Shown: piece by piece, positions 1-8,459 of the stretch
Layout: the number at the start of each line of letters is the position of its first letter
Position numbering within the stretch: position 1 is the stretch's first letter
Assembly: GCA_031376455.1 (NCBI GenBank)
Contig: JANMDU010000079.1
Coordinates: 1-31,372 of the forward strand
DNA length: 31,372 nt
Direction: 5' to 3'
Origin: JANMDU01 sp031376455
GTDB taxonomy: Bacteria > Pseudomonadota > Gammaproteobacteria > Burkholderiales > Burkholderiaceae_C
The notes under the pieces: model-generated
Databases searched by the model: none
The model's input: only the letters and a program-made list of their open reading frames with translations
Told to the model about the DNA's origin: nothing
Translations under genes and position numbers: made by a program

Positions 1-383
1 GACCCGGTGGAGATCCACACACCGGGCACAACGCCGACGAGCGCAACAATCGCCGCCAATGTAAGCACCAAGCGGCTGCCGAACTTGCCGCGTCGCAAGC
101 GCTGCACCAAGCGCCACACGGCCCACAGTATCACGATGAGAAACACCGCACCGACGCCGATGTTCAAATAAAACAGGCTTTCGTAATATTTTTCAAATTG
201 CGTTTGGTTGTTCGTGGCCAGCGCCAGTAAAAACACCAGCACCGAGGCCACGGCCAGCATCGCCACAGCCCCGAGCGTGACGGCCCAACGCAGATCACGG
301 CTGCGCTGGGCCGAGCGGCGCAGCGGATCGCCCATCGAAGAATCCAGCACGGAATCTGCGCGATGACGGGAATGCTTCGTCAT
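1..383 (-). CDS. ntrY: NtrY-like sensor histidine kinase, N-terminal part (runs off the window)
   Basis: Only the first 127 codons are inside the window. They start at an ATG 16 bases after the stop of the DUF4390 gene; an ATG overlapping that stop meets a TGA after six codons, so it is not the start. The translation has a charged N-terminus (MTKHSRHRADSV) and then three membrane segments, at about residues 33-57, 70-92 and 103-124. It includes the stretches YYESLFYLNIGVG, RLRRGKFGSRLVL and VGVVPGVWIS. This pattern, and the position directly after rsmB and a DUF4390 gene, is that of the NtrY-type kinases of Burkholderiales. In that family HAMP, PAS and kinase domains follow and NtrX is the partner. 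Those domains lie outside the window, so the assignment rests on the N-terminus and on gene order. Confidence 0.7.
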   Translation of the reverse strand, partial: MTKHSRHRADSVLDSSMGDPLRRSAQRSRDLRWAVTLGAVAMLAVASVLVFLLALATNNQTQFEKYYESLFYLNIGVGAVFLIVILWAVWRLVQRLRRGKFGSRLVLTLAAIVALVGVVPGVWISTG

Positions 384-399
384 ATCGGTTCGCCGCGCA

Positions 400-1053
400 T
401 CATTTGAGCTCGGGGCGCAAATTGCGCTGCACTGCGATGTTCCAATCCGAGTTGCCCGTGATGCCGATTTGCATGGGGCGTGGTAATTGCGTGATGTCGA
501 GCCGGAAACGAAAATCCACATTGTGGCGAGAATCTTGGTCAACATCTGCACCATCGGCGATTTTCCAACGCGAGATGCGGCGCACGGCAGCAATCGCATC
601 GGAGAGTTGATCAAAGCTTTGCGACAGGCTGGCGCTCCCCGATGATTCACCATTGGCCATCACATTGATGCGCCAGCGACGCGTGAGCGGTTGATACGAC
701 AATCGCACGCTGCGCGTGGCCCAAGTGATGTTTTTGTCATACCAATACCAGCGATCTCTGAGCACCTGTGCTTCGGCCACAAAAGTCATGGGAATACCTT
801 TGAGCAGGGCGTCTTCTACGGCGCTGGTCAGCTCAAAGCGTAATGTGGCGCTTAAATACATGCCATCGGGTGCTTGCTCTAAGCGCAAGTTGCTCACATC
901 GGCCGGGGCTTGCGGTTGCGCGTATGCTGGCAGCGCAGCAAAAAAAATCAACCCGCAGACGAGGAAGAAATGAGCCCACGCATGCAGCAGCCTCCCCAGT
1001 AGGGCTTCAAGCTCGCTTGCGCAGTAGCCCGTAGAAAAATCCGTCATGCTCAC
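400..1053 (-). CDS. DUF4390 domain protein, exported
   Basis: The protein has 217 residues. After a short N-terminal stretch comes a hydrophobic segment (FFLVCGLIFFAALPAYA) ending in an Ala-x-Ala type signal peptidase site near residue 45. The mature part is rich in beta-strand-like sequence with motifs such as FVAEAQVLRDRWYWYD and RLSYQPLTRRWRI. This is typical of the DUF4390 family found between rsmB and ntrY in Betaproteobacteria. Its molecular function is not known; export plus conserved linkage to NtrY suggests an envelope or sensing role, which is inference. The chosen start overlaps the end of rsmB by 47 bases. The second Met (residue 3) is equally possible, and the signal sequence would be the same. 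Confidence 0.8.
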   Translation of the reverse strand: MSMTDFSTGYCASELEALLGRLLHAWAHFFLVCGLIFFAALPAYAQPQAPADVSNLRLEQAPDGMYLSATLRFELTSAVEDALLKGIPMTFVAEAQVLRDRWYWYDKNITWATRSVRLSYQPLTRRWRINVMANGESSGSASLSQSFDQLSDAIAAVRRISRWKIADGADVDQDSRHNVDFRFRLDITQLPRPMQIGITGNSDWNIAVQRNLRPELK

Positions 1054-2374
1054 CCAAGTTATTCTCAGGGATAGGGCGGGCCGCCGTGCTTTTTAAGGGT
1101 AACAAATGCCCTGGAGCAGGCATGGATTGGGCATCAGTGTGGTGTGCAACAAACGCTTCGATCTGAGCAGAGCCCTCAGCTTTGAAAATCGAGCACGTGC
1201 AATAGAGCAAACTACCCAAGGGCTTGACCAGCGGCCAGAGCGCATCGAGCAAGCGCTTTTGCTGTGCGGCAAGGCCTGCAATGTCGGTATCTCTCCGAAG
1301 CCAAGGAATATCAGGATGGCGTCGCACGATACCGCTGGCGGTGCAGGGCGCATCGAGCAAGATGCCATCAAAGAGCTGGCCATCGTGCCAATCGGCAGGC
1401 TTGGCAGCATCAGCGACGATGATTTTGGCGGTCAAGCCCAAGCGTTTTAAATTCTCTTCAATCCGCTCGCAGCGTAGCGCATCGACATCCAATGCGATCA
1501 CCTCAACGGCGATATTGCGAACCGCTGCCCATTCGAGCAAATGCGATGTCTTGCCGCCGGGCGCGGCGCAGGCATCCAATATCCGCAACGGCTTCGCAGA
1601 TATTTGCGCTACGAGACTTTGCAATAGCAAGGGCGCAGCCAATTGCGCTGAAGCATCTTGCACCGAAAACCAGCCCTCGGTGTAGCCCGGCAATTGCGAG
1701 ACGGGCAGGCTACGAGAGAGTTCCAGGCCTGAATGCGCTACGGCTTGCATTGTCGTATTTGCTATAAATTCAGTAGCACTTAGCGCAGATTCCATGCCGG
1801 CTACCTTGCACTTTTTCTCATTAATTCTTAAAGTGAGCGGTGCACTGTGGCGATTGGCGTGCAAAAGCGCCTGCCAATCACCATCTTCCGGCCAATCGCG
1901 CTGCACTTGGCGCACCCACCACAGCGGATGATTAAACTGCGCCTCCAAATTGCCACGCAGGCTTTGCAGCATGGCATGCCTTTCGCGCAAAAAGCGGCGC
2001 AAGCAGGCATTGATAAAGCTGGCCTGCGCTGCGAGCGGGCGCTGTAGTTTGATCGCTTCCACCGCTTGGCTCACGATCACATCATCGCGATACACCGCAC
2101 CCGGTGGCGGATGATTGGCGTTTTGAGCGCAGAGGAGGGCTAGGGCAGAGATGAGTAAAGCATCCGCTGCGGGCACTGGCTTTTTGGGCGCCAGAATCAC
2201 ACGCAGCGCATGCGCTTGACCCAAATGCCGGAGCACGGCAAACGTGATGGCCTGAATGCCTGCGCGCTGCGCATTTTCTACATCAAATTGGGCTGTAGCC
2301 CACGAATTGCCTGCGCGAAGTGCTATTAAAAAGTTAGCAACCTGCTGGAGCTGATGCGCCAGTGTGGTAGCCAT
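1007..2374 (-). CDS. rsmB: 16S rRNA m5C967 methyltransferase RsmB
   Basis: RsmB methylates C967 of 16S rRNA using S-adenosylmethionine. The N-terminal part resembles the NusB-like RNA-binding domain of the family. The C-terminal part carries the RNA m5C methyltransferase motifs: DACAAPGGKTSHLLE (SAM loop), LLDAPCTASGIVRRHPD (first cysteine) and LLYCTCSIF (second, catalytic cysteine). The frame extends upstream to a GTG at 2497. That extension is Ser/Pro/Ala-rich and unlike the family, so the Met at 2374 (MATTLAHQ) is preferred. Two stretches look derived from the dispersed repeat described elsewhere: VAGMESALSATEFIANT (1760-1803, convincing) and VANFLIALRAGNSWAT (2295-2340, doubtful). The first sits in the linker between the N-terminal domain and the methyltransferase domain. 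Confidence 0.93.
   Translation of the reverse strand: MATTLAHQLQQVANFLIALRAGNSWATAQFDVENAQRAGIQAITFAVLRHLGQAHALRVILAPKKPVPAADALLISALALLCAQNANHPPPGAVYRDDVIVSQAVEAIKLQRPLAAQASFINACLRRFLRERHAMLQSLRGNLEAQFNHPLWWVRQVQRDWPEDGDWQALLHANRHSAPLTLRINEKKCKVAGMESALSATEFIANTTMQAVAHSGLELSRSLPVSQLPGYTEGWFSVQDASAQLAAPLLLQSLVAQISAKPLRILDACAAPGGKTSHLLEWAAVRNIAVEVIALDVDALRCERIEENLKRLGLTAKIIVADAAKPADWHDGQLFDGILLDAPCTASGIVRRHPDIPWLRRDTDIAGLAAQQKRLLDALWPLVKPLGSLLYCTCSIFKAEGSAQIEAFVAHHTDAQSMPAPGHLLPLKSTAARPIPENNLGEHDGFFYGLLRKRA
1761..1803 (+). repeat. Dispersed repeat copy R1 (inside rsmB, antisense)
   Basis: The copy reads GCTATAAATTCAGTAGC, then ACTTAGCGCAGATTCCAT, then GCCGGC. TAGC and GCCGGC are separated by exactly 18 bases, as in all clear copies. 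It is nearly identical to R6 at 18367-18410. It lies in rsmB in the opposite direction and keeps the reading frame. Confidence 0.85.
2295..2340 (-). repeat. Possible degenerate repeat copy R2 (inside rsmB)
   Basis: Read on the minus strand it begins TTGCTA and contains TAGCACTTCGCGCAG at the expected spacing, but the GCCGGC end is only GTGGGC and the central A/T part is diverged. The encoded peptide also fits ordinary RsmB N-terminal sequence, so the resemblance may be chance. Confidence 0.35.
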
Positions 2375-2553
2375 CGGTTTGCCTGGCGAGGCATTTGGAG
2401 ATGCAGAGGCAGCCGAGTTGGCAACCGTGCGAGGGGCTTTGATCACCCGCGCAGCTGATTTTGGGGACGTGGAGATGGGGGATGGAGAAATGGGCACGCT
2501 CCGAGTGTAGTGGAGCAGTGCCCATCAGGTAGCCGTGGGTGGGCGGTTATTGG

Positions 2554-3858
2554 TTAACCGAGCGTATCTGCCCAAATATTTTGGGCCCAGTTCATCGCAT
2601 ACACACCTTCCAATTGCGTCACATCGCTCTTGAGATCAATCGCCGATACGCCGCCTGAGCCGGCCACGGTCTTGAAAGTTTTCTCAGCCGCGACGTATTC
2701 GTGCACGCTGGCCACGTGTACCACATCTTTGTCGTTCACAAAGCTGTAGCAGGTGTTGGTCAACATCGGGTTGGCATTGATTTCCCAACCAGAGAGCTCG
2801 GCCACAATGGCTGCGGCTGCCACTTTGGCATGGCTGTTAGCCATATGGCCACTCTTAGGCATGGCCGGTGCGATTTGAATGGCATCGCCCAACACGTGGA
2901 TATTTTTTGCCGCTGTAGATTCAAAGTTTTGATAATTCACACCACACCAGCGGCCATTGGCTTGGTTGTTGAGCCCGGTTTGGACAGCAATGCGGCCTGC
3001 TCGCATTGCGGGGAGCACGTTGAGCACTTGTGCTTTCACGTCGTCTTGCACATCAAACTTGATCGTGCCGGTTTTGGCATCGACTGCCGTGACGTTGTGG
3101 CTGTTGCGGTATTCGATGATGCCTTTATATTGCTCCGCCCACACCTTTTTGAACAGTGCGGCTTTAGAAGTCACATCTGGATTGCCATCCAAGATCAGCA
3201 CTTTCGATTTTGGCTTGGCTTGTTTGAAATACCAAGCCACTTGGCAGGCGCGCTCATAGGGCCCGGGCGGGCAGCGATAGGGCGCTACAGGAATGGTGAT
3301 GGCAAATGTGCCGCCATCCTGCATGTCGGTGAGTTGTTTGCGCAACGCGACGGTCTCTGCGCCGGCTTTCCAAGCTTGCAAAATCTGCCCTGAGTCGCTG
3401 GCTTCGCGCAGGCCTTCGATGCTGCCCAACAGCAAATCAACACCGGGCGAGACGATCAGCTTGTCGTAGCCAATTTGCGCACCGCGAGCGAGCGTCACGA
3501 TGCGGCGCGTAGCATCAACATCGGTGACAAAGTCTTTCACCATCGTCACGCCGTGGTTCTTAGATAAGCCGCCATAGCCGCTTGTCACGTCTTTGATCTG
3601 CTTGCTGCCGCCGATCACCAGATTAGAAATCGGGCAGGATACAAACATGTCGTTGGGCTCAATCAGCACCACATCGATTTTGTAATCTGACAGCAGTCGT
3701 ACATACTTTGCAGCGGTCGCGCCGCCATAGCCGCCGCCGATGACGACGACGCGTGCTTTAGCGGGAATCGCTTGTTCAGACGGCGTGGTTGCGCAGCCTG
3801 CTAGGCCGAGCATGGATAGCGCGGCGGAGGATTGGATGAAACTTCTACGTGCAATCAT
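2554..3858 (-). CDS. fccB: Flavocytochrome c sulfide dehydrogenase, flavoprotein subunit
   Basis: This FAD subunit oxidises sulfide in the periplasm and passes electrons to its cytochrome partner. The N-terminus is a Tat-type signal, MIARRSFIQSSAALSMLGLAGC, which also ends in a lipobox-like LAGC. A Rossmann FAD motif follows (VVVIGGGYGGATAAKYV, residues 37-53). Cys75 in FVSCPISNLVIGG is at the place where the family binds FAD covalently. The redox cysteines of the family match Cys196 (YRCPPGPYERAC) and Cys370 (LTNTCYSFV). The C-terminal FCSD flavin-binding domain is present, and 434 residues is normal for the family. A clear AGGGAG ribosome-binding site precedes the ATG. The cytochrome gene lies 12 bases upstream, so the two form an operon. 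SoxF, a close relative, is the alternative name; no other sox genes are in the window. Confidence 0.9.
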   Translation of the reverse strand: MIARRSFIQSSAALSMLGLAGCATTPSEQAIPAKARVVVIGGGYGGATAAKYVRLLSDYKIDVVLIEPNDMFVSCPISNLVIGGSKQIKDVTSGYGGLSKNHGVTMVKDFVTDVDATRRIVTLARGAQIGYDKLIVSPGVDLLLGSIEGLREASDSGQILQAWKAGAETVALRKQLTDMQDGGTFAITIPVAPYRCPPGPYERACQVAWYFKQAKPKSKVLILDGNPDVTSKAALFKKVWAEQYKGIIEYRNSHNVTAVDAKTGTIKFDVQDDVKAQVLNVLPAMRAGRIAVQTGLNNQANGRWCGVNYQNFESTAAKNIHVLGDAIQIAPAMPKSGHMANSHAKVAAAAIVAELSGWEINANPMLTNTCYSFVNDKDVVHVASVHEYVAAEKTFKTVAGSGGVSAIDLKSDVTQLEGVYAMNWAQNIWADTLG

Positions 3859-3870
3859 GGAATAGCTCCC

Positions 3871-4188
3871 TTATTTTTTCTGCGCGGCAAAGTAGCCAGC
3901 AATTTGTTCGATTTGTGCATCGCTGTAGCCCTTGGCCAACTGGTGCATGATGGTCGCAGGGCGGGTGCCGTTTTTAAAAGCCGCCATTTGGGCAATGATG
4001 TAATCCTTGGGCAGGCCAGCCAAGCTCACCACCGCTGAGCCATCCTGCGCTTTGCCATTTGTGCCGTGGCAGTTAGCGCAAGTGGCGGCCAAGCTGCGAG
4101 TATTGAGTTCCTGCACACTTTGCGCATGAGCGCCAAGCTGCAAGCTAGCAGCCAATACTGCGATCAAAATCAGTGAGGGAAATTTCAT
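3871..4188 (-). CDS. Monoheme cytochrome c, partner of sulfide dehydrogenase
   Basis: A small class I cytochrome c of 105 residues with a Sec signal peptide (MKFPSLILIAVLAASLQLGAHA) and one heme site, CANCH (Cys37, Cys40, His41). Met81 in PATIMHQLAKG is a good candidate for the sixth heme ligand. The gene is immediately upstream of fccB in the same direction, so it most likely encodes the electron-accepting subunit (FccA or SoxE type). It is monoheme, unlike the diheme FccA of purple sulfur bacteria. The start at 4188 is chosen because AGGAG lies eight bases upstream; an earlier TTG at 4206 would sit on top of that site. Confidence 0.88.
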   Translation of the reverse strand: MKFPSLILIAVLAASLQLGAHAQSVQELNTRSLAATCANCHGTNGKAQDGSAVVSLAGLPKDYIIAQMAAFKNGTRPATIMHQLAKGYSDAQIEQIAGYFAAQKK

Positions 4189-4304
4189 GGGCAGACTCCT
4201 AGGCAAAACAATATCAACAGATTATGACTTGACCCGCATCTTTGTCATGCTGGTTTCTACGATATAAAAGGTGGCAGCTTATGCCTTGGGGCTGCAGCAG
4301 CGCT

Positions 4305-4877
4305 TCAGCCCAGCTCGCCTGTCGCGTTAAAGCCAAACACCCAAGCCAAGAGCAGTGCGGGGAATTGGCCAATCGCTTGGCTGTAAGCCTGCACGGCTTG
4401 GTTGTAATCGCGCAGTCGCTCGCCTACCAGTGGCTCATGCTGCGCCATCAATAGTTGCAAATCCGGCGGCACAGGCGCGCCCGCCAAATCATCCTGCTCG
4501 CTCACCAAACGCTGCCAATTTGCTTCAAAAATATCGCGCGCTGCGCGAACAGCTGACAAATCATCCAGCGACCCGATGTGTTGCGGCTTATCTTGCAGCA
4601 CACTGAGGCAGGCCAAAAATTGGCGCGCAGACAGCGTGAGTGGCCGCCAACGCAAAGCGTCTACATCGAGCGCAGCCCATTGGCTTTCCGTGTCGCGCCC
4701 TTGCGCATATTGCTCCAAACGCACAGCAGTCGCTTGCGCCTGTGTCTGCCAAGCCAAGCACAGCGCCGCCAAATTGCGAGCAACTTGCGCGCGCAAGCGG
4801 ATCAGTCGGTTGTAAGCGCCCAGCGCCCAAAACACCAGCACGCAGGCCACAAGAGCCGTGGTCAGTGTTGCACTCAA
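4305..4877 (-). CDS. LemA family membrane-anchored protein
   Basis: A 190-residue protein with one N-terminal membrane segment (residues 5-22) followed by YNRLIRLRAQVARN, and a C-terminal motif DYNQAVQAYSQAIGQFPALLLAWVFGF. Both match LemA family proteins, which are helical and anchored in the inner membrane with the helical domain outside. The biochemical role of the family is unsettled. The only start that includes the membrane segment is a TTG five bases after the hemB stop, which suggests translational coupling to hemB. The middle part (residues 60-120) is less typical of LemA. No peptidase partner of the kind often found next to lemA is present here. Confidence 0.7.
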   Translation of the reverse strand: MSATLTTALVACVLVFWALGAYNRLIRLRAQVARNLAALCLAWQTQAQATAVRLEQYAQGRDTESQWAALDVDALRWRPLTLSARQFLACLSVLQDKPQHIGSLDDLSAVRAARDIFEANWQRLVSEQDDLAGAPVPPDLQLLMAQHEPLVGERLRDYNQAVQAYSQAIGQFPALLLAWVFGFNATGELG

Positions 4878-4882
4878 ATGAC

Positions 4883-5947
<1,065 letters not shown>

Positions 5948-6027
5948 TAACGCGACAAAACAAGCGAGCTAGCTGGATAAAACGAAATTTTTTGTTGTTT
6001 TCTCATCATTGCTCTGTGGTTACGATC

Positions 6028-6056
6028 TTGTTCAAAGCTGGTCGGTTTGCTAAATT
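6028..6056 (+). promoter_or_regulatory. Candidate promoter of the sRNA at 6063
   Basis: TTGTTC at 6028-6033 and TAAATT at 6051-6056 are separated by 17 bases, a sigma-70-like arrangement. No plus-strand protein gene follows, but hairpins and a terminator do. Confidence 0.4.
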
Positions 6057-6062
6057 TACAAA

Positions 6063-6160
6063 TGAGCGCTCGGCGCTTCCCGCTTTACCTCCCTGAGCGG
6101 GTACCTCAAAGCTGAATAAGCCAGAGGCTTCCCCGGCCACCTTTGTGTGGCCGTTTTTTT
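6063..6160 (+). ncRNA. Candidate small RNA, about 100 nt
   Basis: No protein gene lies on the plus strand between hemB and pntAA, yet a good terminator sits at 6134-6160. Upstream of it are a hairpin closed by CCCGCT and AGCGGG whose loop contains ACCTCC (an anti-Shine-Dalgarno type sequence), and a small hairpin AAGCC-AGA-GGCTT. A promoter-like sequence ends at 6056. A C-rich exposed loop is common in small RNAs that pair with ribosome-binding sites. It does not resemble 6S RNA, tmRNA or the signal recognition RNA. The start is estimated from the -10 element. Confidence 0.5.
6134..6160 (+). terminator. Rho-independent terminator
   Basis: CGGCCAC (6134-6140) pairs with GTGGCCG (6147-6153) and is followed by seven T on the plus strand. 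On the minus strand no T-run follows, so it does not serve the Nudix gene. Confidence 0.75.
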
Positions 6161-6180
6161 GCACACCACTTGCAGCGCCT

Positions 6181-6672
6181 TCAAACCCAAATACTTGCAT
6201 CTGTATGAATGGTGTCCAGCGGCAATCTCTGGCCTTTCAAAAAATCCTCCATGCATCGAAGGAGGAGCGGGCTGCGATGCTGAGCGCTGCTTGCACGAAT
6301 CTCATCGGGTGTCAGCCAGAATGCGCGCACGATGCCTCGATCCAGCGCTTGCCCCTCGATCACTTGGCCAACGCTACCGCAAAATGCAAATCGCAAGTAA
6401 GTGATGTCTTGATCCGAGCTGGCTCTCTGAAAACGGCTCATGTAGATACCCACTAGAGACGTGGGCACAAAAGGATGCGCAGTTTCTTCTAAAGTCTCGC
6501 GGATGCAGGCCTGCACCAAGCTCTCACCTTCATCTAGGTGTCCAGCCGGATTGTTCAGCCGCAAGCCCTCGGGCGTGTGCTCCTCGACGAGCAAAAATTT
6601 GCCATCTCTCTCGATCACAGCAGCGACGGTCACACTGGGATGCCATCGCTCATTTTGAAGTGTTGAATTCAT
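6181..6672 (-). CDS. Nudix hydrolase, NudJ-like
   Basis: A 163-residue Nudix protein. Residues 44-66 form the Nudix box: Gly44, Glu50, Arg58-Glu59, Glu62-Glu63, with Ala65 where the consensus has Gly. The sequence around it, HPSVTVAAVIERDGKFLLVEE and NNPAGHLDEGESLVQA, and the later RSPLLLRCMEDF, matches NudJ (a phosphatase acting on HMP-PP and nucleotide di- and triphosphates) better than other subfamilies. The ATG at 6672 is preferred over a TTG at 6699. The ribosome-binding site is weak. The substrate is inferred from similarity only. Confidence 0.85.
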   Translation of the reverse strand: MNSTLQNERWHPSVTVAAVIERDGKFLLVEEHTPEGLRLNNPAGHLDEGESLVQACIRETLEETAHPFVPTSLVGIYMSRFQRASSDQDITYLRFAFCGSVGQVIEGQALDRGIVRAFWLTPDEIRASSAQHRSPLLLRCMEDFLKGQRLPLDTIHTDASIWV

Positions 6673-6746
6673 TCGAAGGATTATGCGTATTTGAGACAAC
6701 GATATCCTGATAATGTCTTAGAGATCAAAATCTAGCTAGCTTGTGT

Positions 6747-6773
6747 GCTGACAAACTCGTGTAAGCTGTCAGC
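6747..6773. promoter_or_regulatory. Inverted repeat upstream of pntAA
   Basis: GCTGACA (6747-6753) and TGTCAGC (6767-6773) are perfect inverted repeats with centres 20 bases apart, about two helical turns. They lie 39 bases before the pntAA start, in the only promoter region of the operon, which fits a dimeric regulator site. The regulator is unknown. Confidence 0.4.
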
Positions 6774-6811
6774 CAACGAAAATTTTAAATTCATCAGTCG
6801 AGGAGATCACC

Positions 6812-7960
6812 ATGCGCATCGGCGTACCCGCAGAGATTTTGGCGGGAGAAACCCGGGTTGCTGTCACCCCTGAGACGGCTAAGAAACTTATTTCCCAAGG
6901 CCATAGCGTGCATGTGCAAGCGAGTGCAGGCGTGGCTGCCAGCGCGGTCGACTCAGCTTACGAAGCAGCGGGTGCGCAGATCACGGATGCATCTGGCGCA
7001 TATGGCTGTGAGCTAGTGCTTAAAGTGCGCGCTCCGATGCTGAGTGAACTGCAGCAAATTAAAAGTGGCACGACGCTTGTTGGCATGCTCAACCCCTTTG
7101 ATGCAGAAGGATTGAAGCAACTCGCGGATGCAGGCGTCACAGGATTTGCGCTCGAAGCCGCACCACGCACCACGCGCGCGCAAAGCATGGATGTGTTGTC
7201 ATCGCAGGCCAATATTGCCGGTTACAAAGCGGTGATGCTGGGCGCAAACGCCTATGGCCGATTGTTTCCCATGCTGATGACGGCTGCGGGCACGATCAAA
7301 GCTGCTCGCGTTGTAATCCTCGGTGTGGGCGTGGCAGGCTTGCAAGCGATTGCGACTGCCAAGCGCTTGGGTGCAGTGATTGAAGCATCCGATGTGCGTC
7401 CGAGTGTGAAAGAGCAGGTCGAATCGCTCGGCGGCAAATTCATCGATGTGCCGTATGAGACGGATGAAGAGCGCGAAGCGGCTGTGGGTGTGGGCGGCTA
7501 TGCCAAGCCGATGCCGGCGAGCTGGATGGATCGGCAAAAGATCGAGGTTGCCAAGCGGGTGGGCGCTGCCGATGTGGTGATCTCCACGGCGCTGATCCCG
7601 GGTCGTGCTGCGCCAACGCTGATTACTGAAGACATGGTCAAAGCCATGAAGCCGGGCTCGGTGATCGTGGACATGGCCGCTGGCAAAGGTGCTGGCGGCG
7701 TGGGTGGCAATTGCCCGATCTCCGAAGCGGATCAAACCGTGGTCAAACATGGCGTCACGATCATTGGCGATACGAATCTGCCCGCCTTGGTCGCCGCAGA
7801 TTCATCTGCACTCTATGCCCGCAATGTTCTCGATTTTCTGAAGCTCATTTTGCCGCCGGCTGCGAAAGATCAGCCACCTGCAAGCCTAAAAATCGACATG
7901 GAAGACGACATCGTGGCGGCTTGCTTGATGACGCAATCCGGAGAAGTCAAACGCAAATGA
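6812..7960 (+). CDS. pntAA: NAD(P) transhydrogenase subunit alpha, part 1 (NAD(H)-binding domain I)
   Basis: This is the soluble NAD(H)-binding component of the proton-translocating transhydrogenase, which moves hydride between NADH and NADP+ driven by the proton gradient. The 382-residue length matches split alpha subunits. The alanine dehydrogenase/PNT N-terminal domain begins MRIGVPAEILAGETRVAVTP. The Rossmann motif is VVILGVGVAGLQAIATAKRLG near residue 170, followed by EASDVRPSVKEQVESLGGKF. The C-terminal part contains DMAAGKGAGGVGGNCP. AGGAG lies eight bases before the ATG. The stop overlaps the next start (ATGA). Confidence 0.96.
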   Translation: MRIGVPAEILAGETRVAVTPETAKKLISQGHSVHVQASAGVAASAVDSAYEAAGAQITDASGAYGCELVLKVRAPMLSELQQIKSGTTLVGMLNPFDAEGLKQLADAGVTGFALEAAPRTTRAQSMDVLSSQANIAGYKAVMLGANAYGRLFPMLMTAAGTIKAARVVILGVGVAGLQAIATAKRLGAVIEASDVRPSVKEQVESLGGKFIDVPYETDEEREAAVGVGGYAKPMPASWMDRQKIEVAKRVGAADVVISTALIPGRAAPTLITEDMVKAMKPGSVIVDMAAGKGAGGVGGNCPISEADQTVVKHGVTIIGDTNLPALVAADSSALYARNVLDFLKLILPPAAKDQPPASLKIDMEDDIVAACLMTQSGEVKRK

Positions 7961-8118
7961 ATCGTCACGTCATCTCTGCGTTGATCTTGTTGTTTGCCGC
8001 AGGTCTTTACACCGCTGGCATCACGCAAGCCGCAGGCATTTTTCTCGTTCTTGGTTTTGTTTTTGAAATGTGGTTCTGGGTTCGCTTGATCGCTGAACCT
8101 AGAAAAACAGGAAAGTAA
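7957..8118 (+). CDS. Small two-helix membrane protein inside the pnt operon
   Basis: A 53-residue frame begins at the ATG that overlaps the pntAA stop (ATGA) and ends two bases before pntAB. Residues 4-20 (HVISALILLFAAGLYTA) and 26-43 (AAGIFLVLGFVFEMWFWV) form two membrane helices, followed by a basic tail (RLIAEPRKTGK). It is not part of the normal alpha-2 or beta subunits, which are both complete downstream. Tight coupling suggests that it is translated with the transhydrogenase and may be an accessory or assembly subunit. That is inference, as I do not recognise a family. Confidence 0.75.
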   Translation: MNRHVISALILLFAAGLYTAGITQAAGIFLVLGFVFEMWFWVRLIAEPRKTGK

Positions 8119-8120
8119 AT

Positions 8121-8459
8121 ATGGATATCGTCTCCCCCACCATCCTCAACCTCATCATCTTCGTGCTCGCAATTTATGTGGGTTATCACGTCGTGTGGAC
8201 CGTCACTCCCGCGCTGCACACGCCACTCATGGCGGTGACGAATGCGATCTCCGCCATTGTGATCGTCGGCGCGATGCTCGCCGCTGCGCTCACCGAAGGC
8301 GGTGTCGCCAAAACCATGGGCGTGCTGGCTGTGGCGTTGGCTGCAGTGAATGTGTTTGGTGGCTTTCTTGTGACGCGTCGAATGCTAGAAATGTTTAAGA
8401 AAAAAGAGCCGAAACAGGCAGTGGCCGGCAAAGAATCTGCGCAGAGCGCTACGAAATAA
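8121..8459 (+). CDS. pntAB: NAD(P) transhydrogenase subunit alpha, part 2 (membrane domain)
   Basis: The 112-residue protein supplies the alpha-side membrane helices of the proton channel. Helices are visible at about residues 8-27, 38-60 and 64-85 (LIIFVLAIYVGYHVVW, ITNAISAIVIVGAML-like and MGVLAVALAAVNVFGGFLV). It ends with a lysine-rich tail. The last residues, AGKESAQSATK and the stop, are encoded by a copy of the dispersed repeat (8423-8460), so the tail seems to have been acquired. The start is two bases after the small membrane gene. Confidence 0.93.
   Translation: MDIVSPTILNLIIFVLAIYVGYHVVWTVTPALHTPLMAVTNAISAIVIVGAMLAAALTEGGVAKTMGVLAVALAAVNVFGGFLVTRRMLEMFKKKEPKQAVAGKESAQSATK

Noticed and set aside
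6063..6160. 6S RNA as identity of the small RNA candidate
   Set aside because: It lacks the long single hairpin with central bubble and is too short.
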